Source of the DNA: RGIG8124 sp045130665
GTDB lineage: Bacteria > Bacillota > Clostridia > Christensenellales > CAG-917
Assembly: GCA_045130665.1 (NCBI GenBank)
Contig: JBGUQC010000003.1
Span: 124,001 to 188,000, forward strand
Reading direction: 5' to 3'
DNA: 64,000 nucleotides
Numbering within the stretch: the first letter of the stretch is position 1; each line of letters starts with the position of its first letter. A model generated the notes under the pieces. The model had not been told where the DNA came from, searched no databases, and saw only the letters and a list, made by a program, of their open reading frames with translations. The position numbers and the translations under genes are program-made. Positions 16,412 through 25,038 of this stretch are shown here, one piece after another.

Positions 16412-18226
16412 TTAAATTAAATCTTTGTAAAGAGAAATCAATTCAGATTTAGTATGGACCTCAAGCTTTTGATAAATAGAGGAGAGGTCTTTCTTAATTG
16501 TATTTTCACTATAGTTTAATGCATCTGCAATTTCCTGACGTTTCTTAAGATTAATAGTCATCTTTGTAACAGTCATCTCTCTTTCATTTAAAGTTGCAAG
16601 TTTAGCTTTTAATTCATCTGTATTTGAAGATGTTGTTTCAACCTCGTCATTTGCCTTAGGAGCTTTTTTCTTCTTAGAAACAAATACAATTATTAAAACA
16701 ATTCCAACAATAAGGACAACGCCTACAGGCACGCATACGGCTACAGGTATAACCCATGATTTATCTTTTACCGTTGTAGGTGTTTCACTTGGCATAGAAC
16801 CTATAGTTGCTGGTGTGGTTGCGTTTTCAAAGATGTCTGCCCATTTGCTATACACGCTAGCTGGTATTTCAAAGTCTGCCACACTTCCCTTAATAGGTTT
16901 TAATCCTTTCTCTGAGCAGTTGGAAAGCATGTCTTCAGTTACAACTCCATCTTGAATAGATTGAGCTTTTGTAGCAATATAGTTGTAATCTTCTGGTTTT
17001 GCACCATACAAATCATTTCCTATTGCAAGACAGCCTTTAAGGCTGACAAATCCAATTGTTCCTTTTGTTTGCGCTTCTCTATAGAATGCAAAGGCATCAT
17101 TATCTTGTGCAGTATTTTCTGCGAAGGTAGAGAAAATGAATTCAACTAAACCTCCGTTAAATTTATTATTTGAAAAATATGCATATGTTAGAGAATAGAG
17201 TGAAGAGCCATATTCTGCTTTATTATTAAATATATTACAACCAAAGAATCTAATTGGTTGGCCAGATATACTATGTGCGCATATAGCTCCGCCATATGTA
17301 GCTTCGTTATTCTTAATAGTTACATTTTCAAAGATAAACTCCCCAGAACCACTTGTTTTAGGAGAAACGCCTATACCACCGCCAAAAATGGTTTTGTTGT
17401 TAGAAACAACAGAATTCTTCAAAGATCCAGTTACGCCACCTAAATACATACCGCCACCGCAGTTTTGCATATTAGATTGGTTAATATCTAGAGGTATGAA
17501 GTGGTTATTATGGATATTTAATTCATCTAAGGTTGCGTTGCAGTTTGCAACAGTTAATCCTGCTCCCTTATAAGCGTAGTTGTTTTTGAATTCACAATTA
17601 GACATATTTACATTCATTTTAGTGTTAGATAAATGAATGGTATCAAATTCACAGTAGTTTGAGAAAAATAAAGAATTTTCTATGGTTATGTTCTTAGTGC
17701 CATCAAAGTATTGGTTTTCAACCAATATTGCAGGACCAGATGGAGATGCGTAGTGGTGAATAGAACAATTAGAGATAGTTAAATCATAATAACCAGCTGT
17801 TCCTTCTATACATATTTTGTCATCTCTTGAACCAAAGATAACATCAAATTCTTCTTCAGCATAAATATCTAGAGTAGATGCATCAAAGCAGCCATCAAAT
17901 TCAATGTTTTTAATAGATATGGAAATCTTATCTGAAGAGGAGATAGGAGCATCTATCTTTATATATGCATTCTTTATTGTGTTAATTGAATCTTTTGCTA
18001 TAAGTGAAACAGAATAGTTTAAAGAAATAACAGATCCTTCAAGATCCATATTACCAACCTTAATTACATCTGCCTTTCTTGCCAAAGCATCTAAAAGGTC
18101 TTGTTTATTGTTCGCAATATACTCATTCTGTGTATATGCGGCGTCTATTGGCATTAAAATAGCAATAGATAATGCAATTAATAGGATGAATACAAATATA
18201 GTAACTAGACTCAAAACACGTTTCAT
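16412..18226 (-). CDS. Transmembrane LuxR-type regulator with extracellular beta-helix domain
   Basis: A 604-residue protein with three parts. Residues about 7-27 are a signal-type helix. Residues about 30-480 are rich in short N/G-containing turns (IENSLFFSN, MSNCEFKNN, LKNSVVSNN, FENVTIKNN), the pattern of a right-handed parallel beta-helix. A 25-residue helix (about 489-515) ends in KKKK, placing what follows in the cytoplasm. Residues about 543-604 match a LuxR/GerE helix-turn-helix (TLNEREM ... IADALNYSENTIKKDL and SSIYQKLEV). I read it as a one-component membrane-bound transcription regulator sensing something at the cell surface. It is divergent to the large surface protein gene. Its -10 box lies only six bases before the ATG. 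Confidence 0.85.
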   Translation of the reverse strand: MKRVLSLVTIFVFILLIALSIAILMPIDAAYTQNEYIANNKQDLLDALARKADVIKVGNMDLEGSVISLNYSVSLIAKDSINTIKNAYIKIDAPISSSDKISISIKNIEFDGCFDASTLDIYAEEEFDVIFGSRDDKICIEGTAGYYDLTISNCSIHHYASPSGPAILVENQYFDGTKNITIENSLFFSNYCEFDTIHLSNTKMNVNMSNCEFKNNYAYKGAGLTVANCNATLDELNIHNNHFIPLDINQSNMQNCGGGMYLGGVTGSLKNSVVSNNKTIFGGGIGVSPKTSGSGEFIFENVTIKNNEATYGGAICAHSISGQPIRFFGCNIFNNKAEYGSSLYSLTYAYFSNNKFNGGLVEFIFSTFAENTAQDNDAFAFYREAQTKGTIGFVSLKGCLAIGNDLYGAKPEDYNYIATKAQSIQDGVVTEDMLSNCSEKGLKPIKGSVADFEIPASVYSKWADIFENATTPATIGSMPSETPTTVKDKSWVIPVAVCVPVGVVLIVGIVLIIVFVSKKKKAPKANDEVETTSSNTDELKAKLATLNEREMTVTKMTINLKKRQEIADALNYSENTIKKDLSSIYQKLEVHTKSELISLYKDLI

Positions 18227-18232
18227 GGCTTG

Positions 18233-18261
18233 ATTATAACATAGAGGTGCAGTTTTTCAAA
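18233..18261 (-). promoter_or_regulatory. Putative leaderless promoter of the membrane regulator
   Basis: On the minus strand, TTTGAA (18261-18256) and a perfect TATAAT (18238-18233) are 17 bases apart. Only CAAGCC lies between the -10 box and the ATG at 18226, so transcription would start at or next to the A of ATG and no Shine-Dalgarno exists. Palindrome A is centred about 53 bases upstream of this start. Confidence 0.55.
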
Positions 18262-18270
18262 TATACAGAT

Positions 18271-18288
18271 GGGTACAATGTAATACCC
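18271..18288. promoter_or_regulatory. Operator-like palindrome A (GGGTA-N8-TACCC)
   Basis: GGGTA (18271-18275) and TACCC (18284-18288) flank eight bases. Its right half also forms TACCCGCACGGGTA with the next GGGTA. It sits just upstream of the regulator's promoter. The 18-bp two-fold symmetry fits a dimeric LuxR-type helix-turn-helix; binding is inference. Confidence 0.5.
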
Positions 18289-18447
18289 GCACGGGTATAT
18301 ATCCATTTTTAAAAACTTTAGTTAATAAAATTAACTATGAATTTTTACACAATCTAAGAATTATATAACGGGTATCTAAGATTAAAAGAACAACATACAA
18401 AAACTTTAAACAATAAAGAAGGGTAAAAAACAAAACAATATCCGTTT

Positions 18448-18465
18448 GGGTATATAAGTTTACCC
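18448..18465. promoter_or_regulatory. Operator-like palindrome B (GGGTA-N8-TACCC)
   Basis: GGGTA (18448-18452) and TACCC (18461-18465) flank eight bases; the flanking T and A extend the arms to six. A possible -10 box TATTCT (18488-18493) would place transcription start near 18500, putting this site around -43, a common activator position. No convincing -35 box is present, which fits activated transcription of the surface protein gene. The promoter assignment is tentative. Confidence 0.5.
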
Positions 18466-18565
18466 AGCCTTAGTATAGAAAGCCAATTATTCTGTGAATA
18501 AAATTATTTATAAGTAAAATACACACCCGCGACAAAAGAGGGGGAGAAAAATAAGGAGACAACAT

Positions 18566-21500
18566 ATGACAAAACGTACGACTATAATATCTGTTGCGTT
18601 AATTGCTGTACTATTAGCATTGTTATGTTTTTGCTTAATGGTGACACTCAGTAATAACAATATAGATGTAGCATCTGCGGAAAGTGCGGATCATTTTGCT
18701 CTTCAAAATGTTTTACGCGATAGCGGTACGCATGTGCTCAACAAGGATTATTTAGTTTCAACTGGCATCGGAGATCCTAATGGTAATTTTGACATAAGTG
18801 CAAGCGATAATATCACGCTTGATCTTAATGGACATAAAATCTATGGTTCTCGAGATGATTGTCTTAACCTTGCAGTGTACGGTACATTGACGGTTATTGA
18901 CAGTGTTGGTGGTGGACAATTCAGATTCGGTTCTGTTCATGTACATGATGGCGGAACGGTCAATATCGATGTCAGAACATTTACAATGTTTGGCAATGTA
19001 AAGAGATTAATTGAATACCACGATTTTTATATTCATGATAATGGTAAATTAAATATTTCAGAATATGCCATTGGATCTATTGAAATGATTAGTGATGGAT
19101 TCGGTGATGTATCGAGCTCAAGTGGTAACGTCAAAATCGAAGGTAATATGACTATCAAAAAATATCGTCACTATCAAGGTTCAACTGTTTTGATTTCTGG
19201 TGGTAAAATTAATAACTTAGGTGTTTGGGATAGCAGATCAACTGGCAAAGGAAGCGATGTCAGTATCAAAACAACCACTCAACAAGCAACACTTAATGAT
19301 GTAAATTTACCAAAATCCCAAACTTTCACTTTAGCTAACTATGAACCTAAAAGTATGTCTGCAGGTTGGGCGTATTATGGTACACTCTATGTTCCTTCCA
19401 CAATACCTGCTGCAATCAATTCTGATATTAGAATAGGTGAGGTTTTGAATAATGACGCAACTGCAGATGGTTTTGATCCTACTAAAGGCGTTAGCGTAGA
19501 ATTAAAGCCTTATGTTAGTAGTGATGTTTGGAACGCTTTCCCAAATAACATTTCTGTATCATGGTATAGAAGTCTAAATGGTGGTACATTTACCAAATTA
19601 ATAACAACAACTGAGTATTTCTATAAAGATACAGTACCTTTTGGTTCAAACTATGCAACATATTATGGAGTATATGCTTCCGAAAAAGCAGGAGCAATTC
19701 GTTATTTTGAAAGTGATCGTGTCACACAAAATATTACTCCTGCCAAACCTGCAGATTTAGTTGTTTCTTATGCAGGAGGATCTGGAAATGTAAGTGTTGC
19801 AATCGGTCAAAATCCAAAACTTGAAGCAAAGTTCTCTGCGAAAAATAATCTCAATAGAGATGATGTTCGCGCAGAATATCAGTGGCAAGAACTTAGTGGC
19901 AATGAGTGGGTGGATATAAATACTGCAACTAAAGCAACATATTATCCTGGCTCTACCGCAGTAACAACAAGAAATTTAAGAGTTGCAGTTCGTTATTTAA
20001 GCCGCAGCTTATATTCAGAATGGGAATATTCTGATGGAATCACATATTCTGTTTTTGATTATGATTCTCCTGTAGTTGCACTTGACAATGAACTTGAGAT
20101 TGAAAAGGTTGTTGGTGACAACGCTGTTATTACCGCAAGTGTCACAAACAATGCATATTTTAATACGGTTGAATATCAATGGTATTATCTTAATCCAGAT
20201 GGAATCTATCTTAAATTAAAAGATAATTCTTGGGGTGGTTATACATTCAGTGGTTCAACAGGCACAGCTCTTACGATTTCTCGTACAAGCACAAATACCA
20301 ATCCACTTGTTGTACGTTGCCAAGTAACTGGAACAAAGAATGGTTATAAACGTACAGCAAACTCTGAAGATGTTTCAGTAGGTTTTATTAATTTACCAAA
20401 GCCTTCTATTGTTACACATCCACAGGGCGCAAACCTTGAAAAGGGTAATGGTTCATATGCTTTATCGGTGTATGCAACAACAAAACAAGGCACACTAACA
20501 TATCAATGGGAATCTTCAGAAAATGGTACACAATGGAATGCTATTGATGGTGCAACAAATTACAACTACCTTGTAGACAAGAACGTTTTAACAACAGGCA
20601 CCTATTATCATTGTATTGTTACAAATGAAGCAGGTTCTGTTGTGTCCGAATCAGCAAAAATGGTCGTCAAGAGTACAGATGTACTTAGCGCTGTGCTCGT
20701 TACAGGACTTGAAGTAAGAAAAGGCGGCGAAGCAGCAGATGGTTATTCTATTGACAACGAAAACCGTACTCTAGTTTGTCACCTCGGTGATATTTTCCTT
20801 ATCAGTTTTACTGCAAGTGATGGTAATGCAACGACCTCAACTTCAACTATCGGAACAGATTGGAGAAACGTAACTGGTCTTAACGACAATGGTATGGGTG
20901 AATATTATATCAATACCGATATGGCTGGTACTTTTGAATATTATGGTAGATTCTTTGCTGAACTAGATGAACTTGGCAATTATCAATCTGTTGACTATAA
21001 CAAAGACAACGATGATAGAATGAAATTCACTATTACAGTTCTTCCACGCGAAGATACAGCAGAAATTACTCCTGTTACAGTTGAACTTGGTTCTTATGAA
21101 AATATTGGAGAGAGTGCTGCAAATTATAATTTGATTTTCACAAATGGTGATGTCAGCACAAGTTCGACAATTGCATCTACTTTGTTTAATGGTGGATATC
21201 ACTTTGTTACAGGCTATCGTCTCTTTGTTGGTATTCCTAACGAGGATGGTGAAATAGAATATCGCTGTTTTAATCAAACCGAATTCTATGGTGATGGTTC
21301 ATTACCTTATGACAATTCAAAAGCACTTATCATTGACACAAGAGAGGCAGCTTTAACCGCACTTGGAATTGAAACTCTTGATGGCATTTATGACGCATAT
21401 GTTGTCATGGATTATCAAGCAATTGTTAATGAAAATGATGGTGGTGCATTTATTGTTAGCCGTAGATTTTTCGAAGGCCATCATTTTGCAATTACAATAG

Positions 21501-22972
21501 TTGCTCCTTGTCAACATGAACACATTACCACAACATATAGTTTTGGTAATGATGATACAAACGGCGCTTATATTATGATTTCTAATAAGTGTGATATCTG
21601 CGAAGACAATCTCGCAGGTGCTTTTATTTGGGTATACAGAACTGGCGCAGTAGACGGACTCCCACTCATTTCTCAAGCAGCAACATGTACAGAAGCAGGT
21701 ATGCGCGCTCACAAGCATTTCACACGTGGTGACTATGACATTTATTATATTGAAGATTCAACAAATCACTGGATTGTATGTGATGATCCATCCACACTTG
21801 TTATAAAAGCAGGACACAATTATCAAGCAGTCACTGCCGTAGCGGCAACTTGTACAACAGATGGTAATCATGCACATTATGAATGTTCTTTATGTCATAA
21901 GAAATTTGTTCAAGACGAAACAGAATACTATGAGGTAGAACCTGAATCACTTATTATTGATGCATATCATAAGAATCTCGTTCTTATCGCTGAAGTTCCA
22001 GCAACTTGTTCTGCATTTGGCATACGTTCATATTACACTTGCTCAAATTGCAACAAATATTATACAGATGCTAATGGTGAACATGAAATCACAGATTTAG
22101 CAGCTTGGAAAGCTGGAGATGGAAGAATTGAAAAAGTTCCTCACGATTGGGGTGATTGGACAGTTGTTAGAGCAGCAACAGAAACTGAAGATGGCTTAGA
22201 GGAAAGAGTATGTAAAAATGATAGTACTCATAAAGAACAAAGAGCTATCACAGCATCTGGCTATTCATATAGAACAGAAGCAGATGGAACAAAGGTCTTT
22301 GAAGAACAAGCAACACCAGGAACAGCTAAAGATTTAGCCGCACTCTTCACAGCTTCTAAGACAGCTGGCGGAAAAGTAATGATTGAAGTTGGAACAACAA
22401 CATTAACCTTTGATAAAAACGCTGTAAGTGCAATTGGTGGCGGAAACGCAAATTTAACTGTTAATGTGTTAACAACAGGCTTAGATATTGCAGGCGCACA
22501 ATTTGTTGTGGAAATTTCATTTAATGGCAATGCATTTACAAATGGTTCTGTTATAGTTAAAGTCCCATTCAATGCCGCAATTCCAGCAGGAAAAGTTGCA
22601 AAGGTCTTCTATATCAATGGAGAGACAAGAGAACCATTAAAGACAACCGTTGCAAATGGTTATGCAACATTTGAAACTAACCACTTTAGCAAGTTTGCTC
22701 TCTTATTTGTGGATCCAAATAAAGAACCAGAAAAGGGCGGAGATGTTGCTCCTAAGAAAGGATTATCCGGTGGTGCTATTGCAGGTATTGTAATTGCAAT
22801 AGTTATAGCTCTCGGTGCAGCAGGATTCTGTGTATATTGGTTTGTAATTAGAAAGAAAAAGAGTGCAACACCAAAGGTTGAAGACAAAAAAGAGGATGAA
22901 ACTCCAGCTGAAGAGCCAAAAGAAGCATCAGTAGAGGAGACAGAAACCTCAACAGACGAAGAAGAAAAGTAA
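18566..22972 (+). CDS. Large multidomain surface protein with C-terminal membrane anchor
   Basis: A 1468-residue secreted protein. A signal peptide (about 1-39) is followed by a pectin-lyase-like stretch (LDLNGHKIYG, LTVIDSVGGG; about 60-270), then Ig-like modules each marked by a Trp core (VSWYRSLNGG, YQWQELSGN, YQWYYLNPD, YQWESSENG; about 320-720) and a central region without known motif. Cys-rich modules follow (ATCTEAGMRAH, AATCTTDGNHAH, PATCSAFGIRSY; about 1000-1230), a type common in Clostridia surface proteins. One helix (about 1404-1428), RKKK and an acidic tail end it; there is no LPxTG sortase signal. Its start has SD GGAG. The first four fifths use many CGT/CGC arginine codons, unlike neighbours and unlike its own C-terminus. 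Function is likely adhesion or matrix binding; no catalytic motif is seen. Confidence 0.85.
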   Translation: MTKRTTIISVALIAVLLALLCFCLMVTLSNNNIDVASAESADHFALQNVLRDSGTHVLNKDYLVSTGIGDPNGNFDISASDNITLDLNGHKIYGSRDDCLNLAVYGTLTVIDSVGGGQFRFGSVHVHDGGTVNIDVRTFTMFGNVKRLIEYHDFYIHDNGKLNISEYAIGSIEMISDGFGDVSSSSGNVKIEGNMTIKKYRHYQGSTVLISGGKINNLGVWDSRSTGKGSDVSIKTTTQQATLNDVNLPKSQTFTLANYEPKSMSAGWAYYGTLYVPSTIPAAINSDIRIGEVLNNDATADGFDPTKGVSVELKPYVSSDVWNAFPNNISVSWYRSLNGGTFTKLITTTEYFYKDTVPFGSNYATYYGVYASEKAGAIRYFESDRVTQNITPAKPADLVVSYAGGSGNVSVAIGQNPKLEAKFSAKNNLNRDDVRAEYQWQELSGNEWVDINTATKATYYPGSTAVTTRNLRVAVRYLSRSLYSEWEYSDGITYSVFDYDSPVVALDNELEIEKVVGDNAVITASVTNNAYFNTVEYQWYYLNPDGIYLKLKDNSWGGYTFSGSTGTALTISRTSTNTNPLVVRCQVTGTKNGYKRTANSEDVSVGFINLPKPSIVTHPQGANLEKGNGSYALSVYATTKQGTLTYQWESSENGTQWNAIDGATNYNYLVDKNVLTTGTYYHCIVTNEAGSVVSESAKMVVKSTDVLSAVLVTGLEVRKGGEAADGYSIDNENRTLVCHLGDIFLISFTASDGNATTSTSTIGTDWRNVTGLNDNGMGEYYINTDMAGTFEYYGRFFAELDELGNYQSVDYNKDNDDRMKFTITVLPREDTAEITPVTVELGSYENIGESAANYNLIFTNGDVSTSSTIASTLFNGGYHFVTGYRLFVGIPNEDGEIEYRCFNQTEFYGDGSLPYDNSKALIIDTREAALTALGIETLDGIYDAYVVMDYQAIVNENDGGAFIVSRRFFEGHHFAITIVAPCQHEHITTTYSFGNDDTNGAYIMISNKCDICEDNLAGAFIWVYRTGAVDGLPLISQAATCTEAGMRAHKHFTRGDYDIYYIEDSTNHWIVCDDPSTLVIKAGHNYQAVTAVAATCTTDGNHAHYECSLCHKKFVQDETEYYEVEPESLIIDAYHKNLVLIAEVPATCSAFGIRSYYTCSNCNKYYTDANGEHEITDLAAWKAGDGRIEKVPHDWGDWTVVRAATETEDGLEERVCKNDSTHKEQRAITASGYSYRTEADGTKVFEEQATPGTAKDLAALFTASKTAGGKVMIEVGTTTLTFDKNAVSAIGGGNANLTVNVLTTGLDIAGAQFVVEISFNGNAFTNGSVIVKVPFNAAIPAGKVAKVFYINGETREPLKTTVANGYATFETNHFSKFALLFVDPNKEPEKGGDVAPKKGLSGGAIAGIVIAIVIALGAAGFCVYWFVIRKKKSATPKVEDKKEDETPAEEPKEASVEETETSTDEEEK

Positions 22973-22995
22973 TACACTAAACTTCTAAATAACAA

Positions 22996-23024
22996 GGCGT
23001 GTCTAATTTAGATGCGCCTTTTAT
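22996..23024 (+). terminator. Terminator after the surface protein gene
   Basis: GGCGTGTCTAA (22996-23006) pairs with TTAGATGCGCC (23008-23018) through two G-T wobbles, followed by TTTTATTT. The left arm begins with the same GGCGTGTCT as the terminator at 15156. Confidence 0.8.
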
Positions 23025-23070
23025 TTATTTATGTATTATTTAGATAATAAATGTGGTAAAATAAAATATT

Positions 23071-23727
23071 ATGGAGCAAGAGAAAAAGGCAAGAATAAAA
23101 CAAAAATTTAAAGACCTAGGATGGTTATTCCTCATTTTCCTAAAAATAGGTCTTTTTACTTTTGGTGGCGGATACGCCATGCTTGCCATGTTCGAGGCTG
23201 AATTTGTAGAAAAGAGGAAATGGCTCAGTAAAGAAGAGTTGGCAGACATTTTTGCCATAGCCGAGGCAACTCCAGGACCAATAGCTATTAATGTAGCAAC
23301 ATATGTTGGAAATTTAAGATGTGGAATTATAGGAGGATTGGTTGCAACATTAGGTGTAGTCCTTCCATCTTTTGCAATTATTGTAGGCATTTCATATATA
23401 GTAGATTTAGTTAAGGATAATTTCTGGATTGCAGCATTATTTAAGGGAATAAGAATAGGTGTTTTAGTATTAATACTAAAAGCATTTGTAACATTCTGCA
23501 AAAATATGAGAAAGGATCTATATGGATTCATTCTTTGTATTGCTGCTTTTGCTATAGCGTTCTTAACCAATATTAGCGTTATATATATCATTTTAGCCAC
23601 GATTCTTTTATCCGTACTCGGGTATGTGTTTGCACGTTTATATGTGAATAAGAAATACCATGCCAAAGGCACTCAACCATATGTTAGAGAAGTAAATAAG
23701 CCAAAAGATGAGGAGGTAGATGTATGA
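23071..23727 (+). CDS. Chromate transporter family protein, half-size subunit 1
   Basis: A 218-residue membrane protein of the short-chain CHR family. It opens with the FTFGGGYAMLAMFEAEFV signature and carries EATPGPIAINVATYVG, the conserved PGP region. Short CHR proteins come in adjacent pairs that insert with opposite topology, and the next gene is the partner (ATGA overlap). Known members export chromate; the physiological anion in an anaerobe may differ. The start lacks an SD; TAAAAT at 23057-23062 lies eight bases before the ATG, so the leader may be very short. Confidence 0.9.
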   Translation: MEQEKKARIKQKFKDLGWLFLIFLKIGLFTFGGGYAMLAMFEAEFVEKRKWLSKEELADIFAIAEATPGPIAINVATYVGNLRCGIIGGLVATLGVVLPSFAIIVGISYIVDLVKDNFWIAALFKGIRIGVLVLILKAFVTFCKNMRKDLYGFILCIAAFAIAFLTNISVIYIILATILLSVLGYVFARLYVNKKYHAKGTQPYVREVNKPKDEEVDV

Positions 23728-24308
23728 TATACCTTCAACTATTTTGGACATTCTTTAAAGTAGGACTATTTACAATAGGTGGCGGACAAGCCATGATTCC
23801 TTTAATTATAAAGGAAGTTGTAGGTCGTGGTTGGTTAGATAATGACCTAATGTTAGACTTTATAGCAATCTCTGAGAGTACTCCTGGACCATTTGCTGTA
23901 AATATCGCTACATTCACTGGTATGGAATTAGGCGGCGTATTAGGCGCATTACTTGCAACAATAGGCGTTGTGCTTCCATCCTTTATAATAATCACGTTAA
24001 TTGTTTGGCTATTATATAAGTTCATGAAGAAGAGAATAGTTCAAGAAGTGTTCTTGGGTGTAAGGTCTTCTGTAACTGGATTAATAGGCGCAGTATTTGT
24101 ATCTCTATTCTTAACCATCATCTTTAATATTACTTCAGTATTTAATACTGAAACATTTAGTTTTGATTGGCTAGGCCTTGTATTATTTGCTGCATTGTGT
24201 CCACTTGGATTTATTAAAATTAAAGGCAAAAAGGTTCATCCAATATTAATTATATTAATATCTGCCGTATTAGGAATTTTAACTTACGGATTTATTCCTG
24301 GTGTTTGA
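23724..24308 (+). CDS. Chromate transporter family protein, half-size subunit 2
   Basis: A 194-residue partner of the preceding protein, with FTIGGGQAMIPLIIKEVV and ESTPGPFAVNIATFTG matching the same signature. About six hydrophobic segments are visible. Translation is coupled to subunit 1 by an ATGA overlap. A TetR gene follows 70 bases later on its own promoter and may control the pair, but no copy of its palindrome is seen before 23071. Confidence 0.9.
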   Translation: MIYLQLFWTFFKVGLFTIGGGQAMIPLIIKEVVGRGWLDNDLMLDFIAISESTPGPFAVNIATFTGMELGGVLGALLATIGVVLPSFIIITLIVWLLYKFMKKRIVQEVFLGVRSSVTGLIGAVFVSLFLTIIFNITSVFNTETFSFDWLGLVLFAALCPLGFIKIKGKKVHPILIILISAVLGILTYGFIPGV

Positions 24309-24319
24309 TAAATAAACAC

Positions 24320-24348
24320 TTGTTCATTTTCTGTCTACGTGTTATAAT
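24320..24348 (+). promoter_or_regulatory. Promoter of the TetR gene
   Basis: TTGTTC (24320-24325) and a perfect TATAAT (24343-24348) are 17 bases apart, placing the transcript start near 24355. Confidence 0.75.
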
Positions 24349-24349
24349 G

Positions 24350-24368
24350 CTATACAATAATTGTATAG
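24350..24368. promoter_or_regulatory. Autoregulatory operator candidate, perfect 19-bp palindrome
   Basis: CTATACAATAATTGTATAG has two perfect 9-base arms around one A. It begins two bases after the -10 box, covers the predicted start of transcription and touches the SD (AGGAG, 24367-24371). This is the classic position for a TetR protein repressing its own gene. Confidence 0.65.
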
Positions 24369-24378
24369 GAGTATAGTT

Positions 24379-24966
24379 ATGGTTGAGAGAAAAGAAACTA
24401 AACAAGCACAAAGAACTAGAAAATTGATCTTAGATAGCTTTTTCAAGCTATTATCCACTCGTGGATACAATGAAATTAGTGTTTTAGACATTTGTGATGA
24501 TGCTTTAATTAGCAGAGGTACTTTCTATGCATATTTTGAAGATAAGGCAGATATCTTAAATTTCTGTACTCATGAAATTATTACTGGATTAGATAGCAAA
24601 GCTATGACAGTTTTAACAAAAAAAGAATTCCACGCATACTATCAAGAGTTGTTTGAGGTCGTAGTTGAATATATTGAGGAAAATAAGGTAAAGGTTAAGG
24701 CAATATTTACAAACTTTGAAAATGGTGCTGTTATGAGCCTTGTTGAACAATATCTTGCAAACAACTTTAGACATAGAATCAGAGACTTAAGAAATGATGG
24801 TATGGATATATCCATAAATGAAGAATTAGTTGTTACATATTTTGCAGGTGGATGCATGAATCTTATCAAAGCATTGGTAATTGCAGATAAACCATACGAT
24901 AAAGCACAGCTTGCAGAATGCTTTAAAAAGTTAGTTGTTGATACCTTTGAAAGAATAATTAAATAA
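24379..24966 (+). CDS. TetR/AcrR-family transcriptional regulator
   Basis: A 195-residue regulator. The N-terminal helix-turn-helix is seen in RKLILDSFFKLLSTRGY, ISVLDICDDALISRGTFY and AYFEDKADIL; the rest is a ligand domain of unknown specificity. I start it at the ATG 24379, seven bases after AGGAG, rather than at the in-frame TTG 24361, which lies inside the palindrome and lacks an SD. A promoter and a perfect 19-bp palindrome directly precede it, suggesting autorepression. The chromate-family pair upstream is the nearest possible target. Confidence 0.9.
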   Translation: MVERKETKQAQRTRKLILDSFFKLLSTRGYNEISVLDICDDALISRGTFYAYFEDKADILNFCTHEIITGLDSKAMTVLTKKEFHAYYQELFEVVVEYIEENKVKVKAIFTNFENGAVMSLVEQYLANNFRHRIRDLRNDGMDISINEELVVTYFAGGCMNLIKALVIADKPYDKAQLAECFKKLVVDTFERIIK

Positions 24967-25004
24967 GGTTTTTCTACATTTTTTATAAATTAGTTAAAAA
25001 TTAC

Positions 25005-25033
25005 TTTACAACTTTAATGCGCTAAAGTATAAT
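25005..25033 (+). promoter_or_regulatory. Promoter of the his operon
   Basis: TTTACA (25005-25010) and a perfect TATAAT (25028-25033) are separated by 17 bases. The spacer is filled by an inverted repeat. Transcript start is expected near 25040. Confidence 0.75.
25011..25028. promoter_or_regulatory. Candidate operator of the YerC/HisR-like regulator
   Basis: ACTTTAATGCGCTAAAGT: arms ACTTTA and TAAAGT around six bases, lying exactly between -35 and -10. A bound protein would block RNA polymerase. The adjacent gene encodes a TrpR-type regulator, its most likely binder. Confidence 0.6.
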
Positions 25034-25038
25034 ATAGA

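Larger units (their letters stand above)
18227..18565. promoter_or_regulatory. Divergent regulatory region with GGGTA repeats
   Basis: This 339-base gene-free stretch separates the membrane regulator from the surface protein gene. It holds five GGGTA words (18271, 18293, 18370, 18421, 18448), two of them paired with TACCC as 18-bp palindromes, and a compact palindrome TACCCGCACGGGTA (18284-18297). The rest is AT-rich leader. A strong SD (GGAG) precedes the 18566 ATG. No ORF or structured RNA is evident. Confidence 0.7.

Noticed and set aside
20400..22250. Tandem repeats or CRISPR-like array in the surface gene
   Set aside because: The modules are similar only at protein level with varied spacing; no exact DNA repeats were seen, and no CRISPR array is found anywhere in the window.
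18566..22972. Sortase-anchored surface protein
   Set aside because: The C-terminus has a helix and basic residues but is followed by 36 acidic residues and no LPxTG-like motif.
23040..23672. Minus-strand frame of 210 codons opposite the first chromate-family gene
   Set aside because: Composition is that of an antisense shadow; the plus strand carries the conserved GGGYAM and PGP motifs.
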